A DNA stretch of 64,000 nt from NCBI GenBank assembly GCA_963082875.1, contig OY720100.1:1612001-1676000 (forward strand), read 5' to 3'. The notes beneath the pieces are model-generated. The model was not told where the DNA came from, searched no databases, and saw nothing but the letters and a program-made list of their open reading frames with translations. Numbering within the stretch: position 1 is the first letter of the stretch; each line of letters opens with the position of its first letter. Shown piece by piece: positions 53,362 through 64,000 of the stretch. The stretch is from Corella eumyota. Taxonomy: Eukaryota; Chordata; Ascidiacea; Phlebobranchia; Corellidae. A program made the translations under genes and the position numbers.

Positions 53362-56300
53362 CTGTATAAAAACAAACGGTTTAATATATAAATTTATTTC
53401 AATTTTTTTTTATATCTTTATCCTCGATGTGGGAAAGTCGAATGCGCGACTTAAACAGAGTAACATCAGTACATCCGACCCAGTCTCGAGTTGCCTGTGG
53501 CAGTTTGGGATATTATAAATAATAGTTGCTCGATAATTATACTGCTGATTAAGTGCTGGCTCAGCAGGAGTTCATACCGTTTATAGCGCCTTACTCAAGG
53601 GCGCTACAGCATGAGATCAGTGGGGATTGAACCCACGACCTCATGTATGGTGTAGCAAGTGTTCTTACCACTACACCATGCTGCCGGCCAAATGCATACA
53701 CTTAACCAATCTTGGTTTAAATTAAAAGGCATAATTAATGGCAACAGTGTTTAAACCCATGGTAATTATATGCTAGATAAATTAAAAACAACCAATCTAA
53801 AATAAAAACAAAAAACTTGCACCAACCTGAACATAGCAATAAGCAGATTTAGCATCAAAATATTGGAGAACAACATGTAAAATCCTGTTAGCATCGCTCT
53901 CATAAGGCCTGGATATGCTAAATAAAAAAGTAAATGATTTACATAGCTTTAATTTTTGATTTTTAAGTTAAAAGTGAGTGTGAGATTTTTAATTGAGTGT
54001 TTTGCAAGTGAAAAAAAATACTTCTTTTAAGCAAAAATTAATAATAAAAAACAAACAAACTTAAAAGGCTATATATTTGTAAACTTAATCAACTCAAAGC
54101 TAGTTTGAAGTAAAATTTTAAGATATATATATTTACTAAACTTATTCTGTTTAATAATAATATTCATACTTGTGTGTACATGTGTTGCATTTCCCATAGC
54201 ATTGTCATACAGCTGCCAGTATGGGATTCTAATAATACTGTTATACGCAATGAATATCACATCATCAAGTTTTCCCACCTGCAAGTCTACCTCTCTAAAA
54301 ATAAACACAACTTTTTACTTTTTAAAGTTAGATTATGTTTTTGTTGTAAAGAATGTCAAAAATATGTAATGATAAAAAAGTAAATTTAAAACGGCTAACC
54401 TTGGCTTGTAAGGCTCATTGGTGAGAACTGTTAAAATTGTCCCGTAACTGAAAAACACTAATAACACTATGCTGAGAAAAGCAAGCAAGTCTTGTAACTA
54501 AAAATACAAAAAAATGTTTAGTTTTTAAAAGTTATGTAAAAGCATTTTAAGATTTTTAAAATAAAACAATTTAAACCGATTAATTTTTAGGAAATGGACA
54601 ATAAATCAACTATTTATTTAAAATAAGCTGTGTGATAGTACATTAATATTAAACAAACTTAAATTAATATTCTATTTAACAAAATTTCTTTGCAAGTTAA
54701 AAATTGTTTTATCATTAAATTAATTTTTTAAACTCTGCAATAAACTGTTTACCATTCTACTCATCATATAAACTTTGGGTCCAAGAAATCTTGACACCAA
54801 ATATAGCTGAAAAACCCGCAAGTACAAAACAAAAGTGGCAATACATAAAAGTATTTTACCAGCGTACCAAAGACCGTTATCCTCAGCCCCAGACCACATT
54901 ATTCCTTGACCTAAAATAATATATGAAGTTCACAAGAATTAAATAAGTAGAAATTAGAACCCCTTACAGTCCTACTTACATTATTTACGACACTCACTTA
55001 CAGTTACTCATCAATAAAAACAACTTGCATGTTAATAAATTAGGCAAATAAAATCAAATTATCAAAGGCAATGCAAGATGTTATAAGGAAATACCTTTGT
55101 TACATTAAGTTTTTGCTGTCCAATTTAAATAACAAACAAAAATCTTGAACAGAACTAACCTGTAAAGTAACAAACGAACTTAACAGTATCCAACTTATTC
55201 CAAATACTGCTGTGCCAGTTGACAAACTTCCTGAATATTGTATCTTCTGGCGTGGTTGCAATCTAACATCATTTATATTCATGTTATATCATACAGTACA
55301 AATAATATTTAAATGCTAGGTTTAACTCGATAGCGTGGCACAGACACACACATAGTTAGAAAACTTTGCTTCACTACATGAGGTCATGGGTTCAATCCCC
55401 ACTGCTTTCATGCTGTAGTACCCTTAATAAAGGCAATATAAACAATTTAAACTTCTGCTAAGCCAATACTTAAATAGCGGCTTATAATTATTGAGCAAAT
55501 TTAACCAATAATATCCCAAACTGCCAAAGGCAAAAGACTGGGTTGGGGTAACTGATGTTACTCTATGTTTAGATCATAAAGTCAACCTTCCTACATCAAG
55601 AATAAATCAATGTACAAAAAACAGATTATAACCTACATTTATTTAAGATGCAAAATTACAAGCAAAAATGTCTAATTTGTTTGCATGTTAATATTTGAAT
55701 TATCACAAATTAACAGTTGTCAATTGTATTGTAACAGAATGTGGATTAACCAACTCGGTCTCAGGTTAAGCTAGTTTTATTTATCCTCATCTTGGTAAAA
55801 TTGTTTATTCAATAACTGCTAATTTTTGTTGACTTACTTCCATTATAGCCTGCATAAGCATTCCTGCCATATAAGTTGCAATAAGAATTGTAAAGCTAAG
55901 CAGAACATGTGATGATGTCACAGGTTTAGTTTCAGTTGCTAGGAGACAGAAACATTGAAGGAATATGATGAACACTAACAAGAACTAAACAAAAAAATAA
56001 TTGTTTTAAAAACTAATTTAAAATGTTGGTGTTCAACAGTTAGAAATCCATTAAAGTAGAACTACACGAGTTCGATTTTGCATTGATAGCAGATCCTAAA
56101 AATCAGTAGTTTACAGAGACTGACCAAAAGACAAACCAGCATTGACAGTTCAAGACAGGGTTGAAGTAATAAAGAAAAACAAATAAAACTGTTCAAAGAA
56201 ATATTAATTTTACCGAGTTTGTATAAAACTTTATTCTTGGAGAGTCCAAGAAATTGTAAATATCACCAAGTGCGTAAGCAAATCTGTTTCTTATTGAATT

Positions 56301-59300
56301 ACTCTTCGAAAAATCAATTTCTTCTTTCTGCTTATCTTCAAACACGTTAATGATTTTGCTAATTCCAACTGTTTGTAATAAAAATAATTTTTATTAGATT
56401 ATTGTTAGTTAAAAAGCAAAAAAGCAAATTTGACAAATTTAACTTTTATCCCTACCTGGATTTTCAACCGGTTTTGGCTCAGAACATTTTACTTCACTAA
56501 ACTTTGAAATACAATTCTATAAAAAATAACAAAATAAGTATACATGTAAACAAATTAAAAAAGGTAAAATTATTATAAAAATTATGTAAATACATGGTGA
56601 AGTGGTAAGAACACTTGCTACACCACCATGAGGTCGTGGGTTCAATCCCCAGTGCTCTCATGCTGTAGCACCCTTGAGTAAGGCATTATAAATGGTATAA
56701 ACTCCTGCTGAGCCAGCATTCAATCAGCAGCATATTTACTGGGCAATTATAATCTATAATATCCCAAATTGCCACAGGCAACTCGAGACTGGGTCAAAGT
56801 AACTGATGTTACTCTATGTTTAAGTCGCGCATTCAACCTTCCCACATCGAGGATAAAGATGTATATACAAAAAAAAATGTAAATCTTAATGATTTAAAAA
56901 TAGATATAACCACCTAAAACAACTTATACTTACTGCTTGAAAATCTGCCATAGTTGGGTCACTTTTCTCCAAAACATTTAACCAAGGTATGGATATTGGA
57001 AAAGTTATGCCAGCCAGAATCTTAATAAATAATTTAATTTAATAGTAAACAAACAAATTAATTACGATTTAAACATATTTTACTTAAGCAGCTGGTTATC
57101 CTTGGGTTTATACATTAAAAAAATCAGCTTTTGCTTTACTGCAAACCTTGAAGTTAGATTGATGTTGTTTTGTTTTTCCGTACCAGATATGATCCAATGC
57201 AGTCTGCACTGCACTTAGTACAAAGAAAGGAGGAATCTCACAACTACTAGCTATACTCATACTTGAACAACCTCCTAATTGCTGTAAAATTAAATTTTTT
57301 TGGGGTTCAATTTAAACACAGAAAAATTAACCAGCAGCGTGGTGTAGTGGTAGGAACACTTGCTACACAACACATGAGGTTCTGGGTTCAATCTCCACTA
57401 ATCTTATGCTGTAGCACCCTTGAGTTAGGCACTATAAACAGTATTAACTCCTGCTGGGTCAGCACTTAATTGGCAGTATAATTATCGGACAATTATAATC
57501 TATAATATCCCAAACTGCCACAGGCAACTCGAGACTGGTTCGGAGTAACTGATGTTACTTTATGTTTAAGTCGTGCATTCGAGTTCCCCACAACGAAGAT
57601 AAAGATATATACAAAAAAATATATATAAGAAATATTTTACCAAGCTCATAGCCTCAATTTAAGAAACAAAATTTTAGCCAGGCTCAGTCTTAATGTGCCC
57701 TTATCCTAACTTAGTAATGTTTTAATGTTTTAATTAGGTTTTATTAGTTTAAGTTTCACAATTTTGAATTGAGTAATTTACCTCAACTTTCTGTGTAAGT
57801 TGACAAACTGTTGTTGCTTTGCGTAAGGTGTAGGAATGATTCACAAAATCTGTTGCCATCTCCAACCAAAAACTAAATAAAAAAATACAAATTAAATAAA
57901 AAAAGTAAAACTCCTTTGCTTATGAATTAAAAATTGTTACATCCCCTTCTAGTGTATATAATTTAAAAAATTTTATGAAAAAATTATATATAACCTGGCA
58001 CATTTCTTTAAACTTTCTGCAGCGTTATCGTTAACAGTTTTTCGAATTTTTTTCGCAATTGCATCACTTACTGCACTTGCCAACAAGGCACAGGCTGTGA
58101 TAAAACATTATTTGTACAAGTATCAAGTTCTTATAAACACAAACCCGTATTTAAACTTTATTATTCCAAGCAAATATTACAGTTTTGCAAAACCCCTAAA
58201 AACAATATAAAAGATTAATCTAATTTGTAATTAATTTATTTACCGGGCAAATAAGATCCTTTCTTCCAGAACAAAACAGCAAGTTCATTCTTGCCCATAA
58301 GAGCACAATACAAAAACAAATCAAGTTCAGGGTGAGGAACATAAACAGGTTCTGTATCCAAAACTCGAAAAACATTTAAAGTTAAACCAGATGATTCTTC
58401 AGCATCTGAATTAAAAAGTTTAACAAAAAACATTCAGTTTAATGTTAAAATAAATTACATATAAAATTTAATAAAAGGCTATTAAAATTTATACAAATTG
58501 TGTTTTAATTTCTCCTACAGCTCAATGCAGTGGTTAATAAAAATATAATAGAACAGCCTAGCCAAAAAAACAATTTAAAAAGAAAAAAACCACAGTCTTC
58601 AAACCGGCAGCGTGGTGTAGTTACCAGCAGTGTGGTGTAGTGGTAAGAACACTTTGCCACCACACATGAGGTCGTGGGTTCAATCCCCACTGATCTCATG
58701 CTGTAGCACCCTTAAGTAAGGCGGTATAAACGATACGAACTCCTGCTAAGCCAGTACTTAATCAGCAGCACAATTATCGGGCAATTATAATCTATAATAT
58801 CCCAAACTGCCATAGGCAACTCGAAACTGGGTCGGCGTAACTTATGTTAGAAACTTATGTTACTCTTCGTTTAGGTTGCGCATTCACTTTCCCACATTAA
58901 AGATAAAAATATATACAAAAAAAAAAAAAACTAAATATAACCAAACCTAAGTCGCCCTCGTATTCAAACAATTCATCTCTGTAAAGATCAACAACCTCAT
59001 GACAAGTTAAATGGGAGACAATTCTTCCCATGTTTCTTAGCAACTGAGTTGGGTTGTTGGGATATTTTTCAACCATCTCTCTTAATATTGTGGTGGTTGC
59101 TGTTTCCATTGTAGGTTTGTATAAGGCCTAGATAGTAAATAATGATAATGTTACATGATAGAAATGTTTATATCTGAGAAATAATCATCTATTACTGTTT
59201 GTTTTTAATAAAATTAATTGAAGGCAGAAGATTAGCCCAAACCAAAAACAAAAAAGTTTGTTTCAAATTTGTTGAATATATACAAAGTTTTATATAGGAT

Positions 59301-62300
59301 TTTAATGTTGTGACTTACCTGATAATAAAGTGACCACAAAGTCTTCACAGTTAAACTTGAAGTACAAGAAATTCCAAGTTCATCCAAATAAACAATAAAC
59401 TCAACTCTGTTAAAGGACAAAGCCATAGCAAGAAACATTTGAGTGACTGTTGGGTTGTTCTGGCAACATATGAAGAGTTTTTTTTTGTATATATCTTTAT
59501 CCTCGATAAGGGAAAGTCATTGCATGACTTAAACATAGAGTAACATCAGTTACTCCGACCCAGTCTCGAGTTGCCTGTGGCAGTTTGAGATATTATAGAT
59601 TATAATTGGCTGATAATTATGCTGCTGATTAAGTGCTGGCTCAGCAGGGGTTCATACCGTTTATAGCGCCTTCGCAAGGGCGCTACAGCATAAGATCAGT
59701 GGGAATTGAACAAACGACCTTACATGTGGTGATTGAACCCACAACCACATGTGTGGCGTACCACCACACCATGCTGCTGGTAAAGTTAAAATCCTTTCAA
59801 AAATAAATATATTTTGAAGTAAATATTTCGAAATAATTACCCTTATATGATTGGGTGAATGTAAAATAGTTTTAACATTATCCATTCTATTCCAAGCCAG
59901 TGAAAGTTGAATTTGGGATCTTAAATCAAAGGTTCTACCTTTATAAAAACATGTTGCTTGTAAATATAAAATCATATATGATATATGTGCATAATGATAA
60001 CTTAACAACAAGAACAAAAAAAATGTATAATATACCTATTTAAAATGATAATAACTGTTTGTATAATAATGTTTTATAAACTTACAAGCTTTCAGAAAAG
60101 CTGTCATCAAATCTTTGGTATTTTTTGATGGATAAAAGATAAACTAAAAACAATAATTAATAAAATAACAACTATTAAATGCAATTCTGTAATTCATAAA
60201 AGTTAAAAATTGACAATAAAAATGTTGTTAACATTAACTTATTTTTAGTGAAAACATCTTATAAAAAATTTAGAGTAAGTTTATAAAGTTTTTTTTTTTT
60301 TTTTTTTTGTATATATGTTTATCCTCGATGTGGAAAAGTCGAATGCGCAACTTAAACATAGAGTAACATAAGTTACTCCGACCCAGTCTCGAGTTGCCTG
60401 TGGCAGTTTGGAATATTATAGAGACTATAATTGCCCGGTAATTATGCTGCTGATTAAGTGTTGGCTCAGCAGGAGTTCATACCGTTTATAGCGCCTTACT
60501 CAAGGGCGCTACAGCATGAGATCAGTGGGGATTGAACCCACGACCTCATGTGTGGTGTAGCAAGAGTCTTACCACTACACCACGCTGCCGGTCAAAGTTA
60601 CTATATTTCTGCATTTAATAACAATTAGGTTCTATCTACTTTAGACTTACCTTGTTTCGTTCACTTATCCATTTCTGAAAACCTTTTGTAATTAAATCAA
60701 TTTCATTTAAATCGTTGAAATTCAAAGTTAATGTCTTCAACTCATCTTCAAGTTTTGGTTCTTTAGTATTGCTGTTGTAGCTGAAAACAAATACAAAATT
60801 AAAGGTATGTATATGTATTAGAAAAAGCAAAAAATATCAGCACAACTAAATAGAATAGTAAAGGCTAAAAATACTAAATTTTTTTGTCTAATGCCTTTAA
60901 ATATGGTATGAGATCAGCAGTAGGAATCAAACCGAGAACTATATACTTCTCATTAATGTAATAAGACCTTGTGAACCAAAAAAACATAGTACAACTTGCA
61001 ACCAGTTAATGCATATAAAACAACATTCAAGACAAACCTTCCAACAAAAACATTATCTTTAAAATTCTCAGAATTTCGATTCTGCCACAAAATTTGAACA
61101 ACTTTATTCGCCCCTTTTTCAATCACCACTGGATGTGCTCTTACTGCAGCTCTTGAAACCTGCATTAAACATTGCTTGTCATCCGATAATAACATCACCA
61201 CTAGAGGTATTGTAGGTTCTAAATATATTTTAATATTAAAGAATATAATTTGATATTTATCTATGAAATTGATTTCTTTTTTTAATTGTTGAACTTTTAC
61301 ATACATATTGTTATTTAAATTGTTAATTCTATTAATGTTTAACAAACTTAAGTCGAAAAGTATCAACTTAAATTAAAAACTTGATTTACTTTTATCCCGA
61401 CGATGTCCTGGACATTTTCTTCCTTCATAACCAACATGGTCGTGATCCAAACAAAATGAAGCGATAAAATCAAGAAGCTTGGCCCTAAAGTCACATGTTT
61501 GAATCTCGGTGCCCTCCACAAATATAAAGTGGGTGTGGGTGTGGTCTAATGTGCCACCTCCTTCAGGAAGAATCTTTATACTTGTTCGATTTCGACGATC
61601 ATAAACTGCTGGAAATAAGCCCTAAAAATAAGTTAAATTTTTTTAAATTAGCAGCGCCGTAATGTGAAAACTTCTTCGTAATAATCATGTTGTTAAATTT
61701 ATATCATTTATAGTGCTTCATGCTAGGGCACTACAGTATGAAAGCAGTGGAAATCAAACCCAAAACCTCATATAGTCAAGCCAAGTGTAACGGACCAGAG
61801 ACCACTACACCATGCTGCCAGTCACCACAACACAGTAATATTCTTTGATAATTTCAGATATTATTGGTCATGTTAAATATTAATTAACATGCTAATTTGT
61901 TTTTTTAGCATAGTTACTTAGCCTTCAGCAACTCTTTATAAGAAAGTTAACTCTTATATGTTATGCCATTATTATTAAAACTCTCATATGTTATGAGGTA
62001 AATCCAAGTTTTTTAACAATTATTATATTATTAATTTTATCAAATAATATTAAAATAATGAACAAAATATTTGGCTTACATCTGTGTGGTCTGTATCCAA
62101 TAATTTATTCTGAAAAACTGAGTTTTTCCTTAAGATTCCAATGATACAACTTCTCGATGGAAAAGAAGAGGGGGAAGACCCCGATGTGATACACCAAGTG
62201 TCGTCCATTATTGTATTCCAGTCGGTATCACGTCGGGTAAACTCCCCAGCAATGGAGATTATAAAGTTTGGTAAAGTAAAATGCCAATGCTCAAAAAACA

Positions 62301-63149
62301 ACTTCCATATTACCTCAGGTGCAGTATCGGGACTACATGATATATACTAAAAAAACATGATTTTTTTTGAAACTAAAACTTCAGGTGATTCTAAAACTAT
62401 TAAAAATATTAGCATTAATTTATTAAACCTGCTTACAAAAATACAATATTTTTAACGTTGGAATTCGCTTAAAAAAGAGCTTTTATAAATTTTGTGCGCA
62501 TTTATATTAATATTACCGGCAGCGTGGTGTAGTGGTAAGAACACTTGCTACACCACACATGAAGTCGTGGGTTCAATCCCCACTGATCTCATGCTGTAGC
62601 ACCCTTGAGTTAGGCGCTATAAACGGTATAAACTCCTGCTGAGCCAGCACTTAATCAGCAGCATAATTACCGGGCTATTATAGTCTCTATAATATCCCAA
62701 ACTGCCACAGGCAACTCGAGACTGGGTCGGAGTAACTGATGTTACTCTATGTTTAAGTCGCGCATTCGACTTTCCCACATCGGGGATAAAGATATATACA
62801 AAAAATATTAACCGGAGAGTAAGTAGATCTTGTCACGAAGCTTTTAAACTCGATTTCACCGAAAGAACAAGGATTTAAATCTTCATTACCGTTCACAAAG
62901 TAAGCAAAAGCACTCTGAAACGTAATTAAATTATTAGACAACACAAAATATTAGAATTTTTCTAGTTAACTAAGCTATGAAATATTCAGAAATAGTTTCA
63001 TATTTACTAATTGCGTACGATTTCAATAAAAAAATATGTTAAATTTCATTGGTAAACTGTTTAACCTTCGAAGCCTTCGTATTTCGTCTCGCTTTTCGTG
63101 CCTTTCTAATCGCCTTCGGGACCTTACTGGAACGTCTTTTCGCGACCAT
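52477..63149 (-). CDS. Gene B: divergent TRPM-family cation channel, 26 exons, 1,112 aa
   Basis: Exons, 5' to 3': 63066-63149, 62813-62914, 62080-62346, 61390-61621, 61038-61218, 60651-60780, 60086-60143, 59841-59938, 59319-59459, 58947-59127, 58244-58405, 57995-58094, 57782-57872, 57147-57281, 56934-57020, 56456-56516, 56214-56368, 55838-55984, 55160-55262, 54753-54910, 54400-54497, 54170-54294, 53827-53917, 53183-53361, 52765-52891, 52477-52522. The total is 3,339 nt, an open frame, with all phases equal to gene A. Order of parts: basic N-terminus, degenerate SLOG (about 62-215), helical repeats (228-755), S1-S6 (756-995), TRP helix and a short coiled coil ending LERVLQELDELKSK. Length is like vertebrate TRPM8 (about 1,100). 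No enzyme domain follows. Predicted to be a tetrameric non-selective or calcium-permeable cation channel, possibly assembling with gene A's product (inference). Exon boundaries were chosen by GT-AG, phase and protein alignment between the two copies. Confidence 0.9.
53403..53688 (-). repeat. tRNA-derived SINE, gene B intron 23
   Basis: Full-length copy, sense to the gene. It runs from the poly-T at 53,403 through TATCTTTATCCTCGATGTGG, the B-box complement GGGATTGAACCCACGACC and the A-box complement CCACTACACCATGCTGCCGG at 53,688. Confidence 0.93.
53827..54910 (-). other. Gene B: S4-S6 and pore exons (20-23)
   Basis: Exon 20 has LYLRVFQLYLVSRFLGPKVY and MSRM. Exon 21 is S5, LLAFLSIVLLVFFSYGT. 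Exon 22 has the pore helix and filter RIPYWQLYDNAMGNATH, the same atypical YDN as gene A. Exon 23 is S6, FYMLFSNILMLNLLIAMF, identical to gene A. The outer pore loop is about a dozen residues, without the cysteine pair seen in most TRPMs. Confidence 0.8.
55160..55984 (-). other. Gene B: S1-S3 exons (18 and 19)
   Basis: S1 is FLLVFIIFLQCFCLLAT and S2 is VLLSFTILIATYMAGMLM followed by QAIME. Exon 19 gives WNKLDTVKFVCYF for S3. Compared with gene A (EEIME), the first calcium-site Glu in S2 is Ala here, while the S3 Asn and Asp remain. The intron between these exons holds an old SINE. Confidence 0.75.
55330..55621 (+). repeat. Old diverged tRNA-derived SINE, gene B intron 18
   Basis: Recognisable by CATGAGGTCATGGGTTCAAT, CCCACTGCTTTCATGCTGTAG, AATATCCCAAACTGCC and GTAACTGATGTTACTCTATG. 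The head is scrambled and many positions differ from the other copies, so it is the oldest in the window. Confidence 0.85.
56593..56878 (+). repeat. tRNA-derived SINE, gene B intron 15
   Basis: 5'-shortened head (CATGGTGAAGTGGTAAGAAC), B box GTGGGTTCAATCCCC, complete body and the end ATAAAGATGTATATAC plus A run. Antisense to the gene. Confidence 0.92.
57330..57618 (+). repeat. tRNA-derived SINE, gene B intron 13
   Basis: Full-length, antisense to the gene. It begins ACCAGCAGCGTGGTGTAGTG and ends AAAGATATATACAAAAAAA. It has substitutions in the B box (GGTTCAATCTCC). Confidence 0.92.
58604..58930 (+). repeat. tRNA-derived SINE with doubled head, gene B intron 10
   Basis: Two successive heads: CCGGCAGCGTGGTGTAG at 58,604, then ACCAGCAGTGTGGTGTAGTG from 58,622, followed by a complete body. 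A short internal duplication (AACTTATGTTAGAAACTTAT) lies near 58,850. The A-tail ends at 58,930, about 15 bp from the exon 10 donor. Confidence 0.9.
59478..59780 (-). repeat. tRNA-derived SINE with internal B-box duplication, gene B intron 8
   Basis: Sense to the gene. It runs from the poly-T at 59,478 to the head at 59,780. The B-box block appears twice (GGGAATTGAACAAACGACC, then GATTGAACCCACAACC), about 35 bp apart, while part of the A-box region is lost. It starts only about 18 bp upstream of the exon 9 acceptor. Confidence 0.9.
60289..60592 (-). repeat. tRNA-derived SINE with long A-tail, gene B intron 6
   Basis: A 20-bp T run starts at 60,289 (the A-tail on the minus strand), followed by GTATATATGTTTATCCTCG and a full body and head ending CACGCTGCCGGT. 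The long tail and little decay suggest a young insertion. Confidence 0.93.
61390..62346 (-). other. Gene B: SLOG-like region (exons 3 and 4)
   Basis: It encodes HWHFTLPNFIISIAGE, DDTWCITSGSSPSSF, LFPAVYDRRNRTS and LDHTHTHFIFVEGTE, matching gene A closely and TRPM SLOG strands more distantly. Exon 4 ends after GYEGRKCPGHRRDK, without the His/Asp-rich insert of gene A. The family's GVxxHVGDAL segment is missing here as well. Confidence 0.8.
61697..61821 (-). repeat. SINE head fragment, gene B intron 3
   Basis: Only the tRNA-related part and early body survive (ACCACTACACCATGCTGCCA at the right end, TTTATAGTGCTTCATGC at the left), with many differences. A still smaller scrap (GAGATCAGCAGTAGGAATCA) lies at about 60,908-60,940. 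Confidence 0.75.
62515..62806 (+). repeat. tRNA-derived SINE, gene B intron 2, abutting a donor site
   Basis: Full-length, antisense to the gene. It runs from ACCGGCAGCGTGGTGTAGTG to ATAAAGATATATACAAAAAA. Its tail ends about 5 bp from the exon 2 donor at 62,811-62,812. That donor reads GTTAAT, whereas gene A has GTAAGT at the same exon. Confidence 0.93.
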
Positions 63150-64000
63150 TGTTAAACCTAATTATGACGTCACAATATAAAAATATCTGCAATTTAAATT
63201 AATTTTACTCTCAAAAAATATAAACACGAAACTTTCTTAGCAGAGATTTAATATATAAGCTTGAATTGGTAGAGTTGAAACGGTTAAATAAGTAAATAAA
63301 CCTTACTTTCACAACTATATCATATATAGCTATGCTTATTAAAATAACAGTAAACTAATAAATATGGAATTGACGAATGTAGGGTAATTAACACTTTTAC
63401 ATAATTATTTAAATCATGACATTGTCAAACCCACAATTAATTTCGCAACTTCCGTCTGTAATTAGCCAACATTAAAGCAACCATTGAATAGGTATTAAAA
63501 AGGCAATATTAATATTATATTGTTATAGATTGTAACTTGGCTATTTACCATTTTTAACAAATACAGATAGTAACTTACCCCTTATTTAATAATCCTTTTG
63601 GGGGCCTTTTTGTTTATTAATAATAAATAAAAAAGGAACATAAATGCAAGGTCATTGTGAATATTATTGTAAAAAAATTACCTAATTAATTTTGTAAAAT
63701 AATAAAATGATTTATGATGAATGAATGTGAATTGCAAAAAAATAAATGACCCTGTAATATGTATGTTGACCTATTGTTTGTGACATATTGAAGGTCCGTT
63801 GTGACGTCATATGAGATAAAATCTGCGCTAACAAGATGTTTAATTAATATAGTAACAACTCTATATCTTACTTCACATATATCTAAGAATATGTTAAAAT
63901 CCGGAAAATATTATTACGGTATTTAAAAGTACTTATGGTTCGAAATCTTGGATTTCAAAACATATTGTTATTGTCAGTGTATTGATTATTGTTTTTATAC
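63150..64000. other. Upstream flank of gene B
   Basis: No coding exon was recognised. On the minus strand a strong donor-like GGGGTAAGTT lies at about 63,574-63,583, and an acceptor-like TAATTAG sits 8 nt before the ATG (63,158-63,159). Together they could bound a 5' UTR intron. Alternatively, the lone acceptor could receive a spliced leader, as many ascidian genes do. This is inference; no transcript evidence is available. Confidence 0.4.
63165..63172. promoter_or_regulatory. CRE-like palindrome 16 bp before gene B start
   Basis: A perfect TGACGTCA, the full CREB/ATF site, just upstream of the ATG. A second perfect copy is at 63,802-63,809. If the 5' UTR intron proposed nearby is real, this copy would be intronic. 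Binding is not shown. Confidence 0.4.

Noticed and set aside
58505-58699. Short open frames inside SINE copies (also near 44995, 45248, 57263 and 59661)
   Set aside because: They fall in the SINE head or body and reflect its sequence, not genes.
60902-60945. Possible extra exon in gene B intron 5
   Set aside because: The readable words match a small scrap of the SINE head, and the exon chain is in frame without it.
62541-62590. tRNA genes suggested by A and B boxes at a dozen sites
   Set aside because: Each is the head of the same ~290-bp SINE with a common body and A-rich tail. The heads do not form a complete acceptor stem.
42999-63149. A single large gene spanning both channel units
   Set aside because: Each unit has its own ATG exon, coiled-coil end and stop, and they repeat the same exon series.
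1-64000. Virus-derived or LTR element
   Set aside because: No reverse transcriptase, integrase, capsid or envelope-like frame and no paired long terminal repeats were seen.

Overview
This window looks like a piece of an AT-rich animal genome, most likely an ascidian tunicate such as Ciona. That assignment is an inference. It rests on short GT-AG introns, a metazoan TRPM-type channel gene pair, and a roughly 290-bp tRNA-derived SINE that resembles ascidian SINEs as I remember them. I could not test it by a search.

Layout. (1) Positions 1 to about 38,950 are one uninterrupted tandem satellite with a monomer of about 311 bp, roughly 125 copies. It enters from the left edge, so the true array is longer. 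Monomers are organised in higher-order repeats that change along the array: 1,250-bp tetramers at 2.5-7.8 kb, a 13-monomer 4.05-kb unit present twice at 12.8-20.6 kb, three-monomer units of about 880 and 935 bp at 20.6-29 kb, and dimers of about 622 bp at 29.5-32.7 kb. (2) Positions 38,951-41,124 hold seven units of a related but clearly different satellite of about 314 bp, and one isolated decayed relative lies at 41.52-41.75 kb. (3) From 42,999 to 63,149 lie two complete tandem genes on the minus strand, both divergent members of the TRPM (melastatin) cation channel family. I reconstructed 26 coding exons in each. Every exon phase agrees between the two, and both give an open frame from ATG to stop: 1,197 residues for the downstream copy (gene A) and 1,112 for the upstream copy (gene B). 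(4) Positions 63,150-64,000 are upstream flank of gene B.

The two channel genes arose by tandem duplication. Some exons are nearly identical at the DNA level while their neighbours differ strongly, which suggests patchy gene conversion. Gene A carries a His/Asp-rich insert of about 95 residues in its N-terminal cytosolic region that gene B lacks. Both lack the usual TRPM selectivity-filter sequence and most of the outer pore loop. Twelve copies or large fragments of one SINE sit in the introns, none in the same intron of both genes, so they inserted after the duplication.

No virus-derived element, CRISPR array, rRNA gene or intact tRNA gene was seen.
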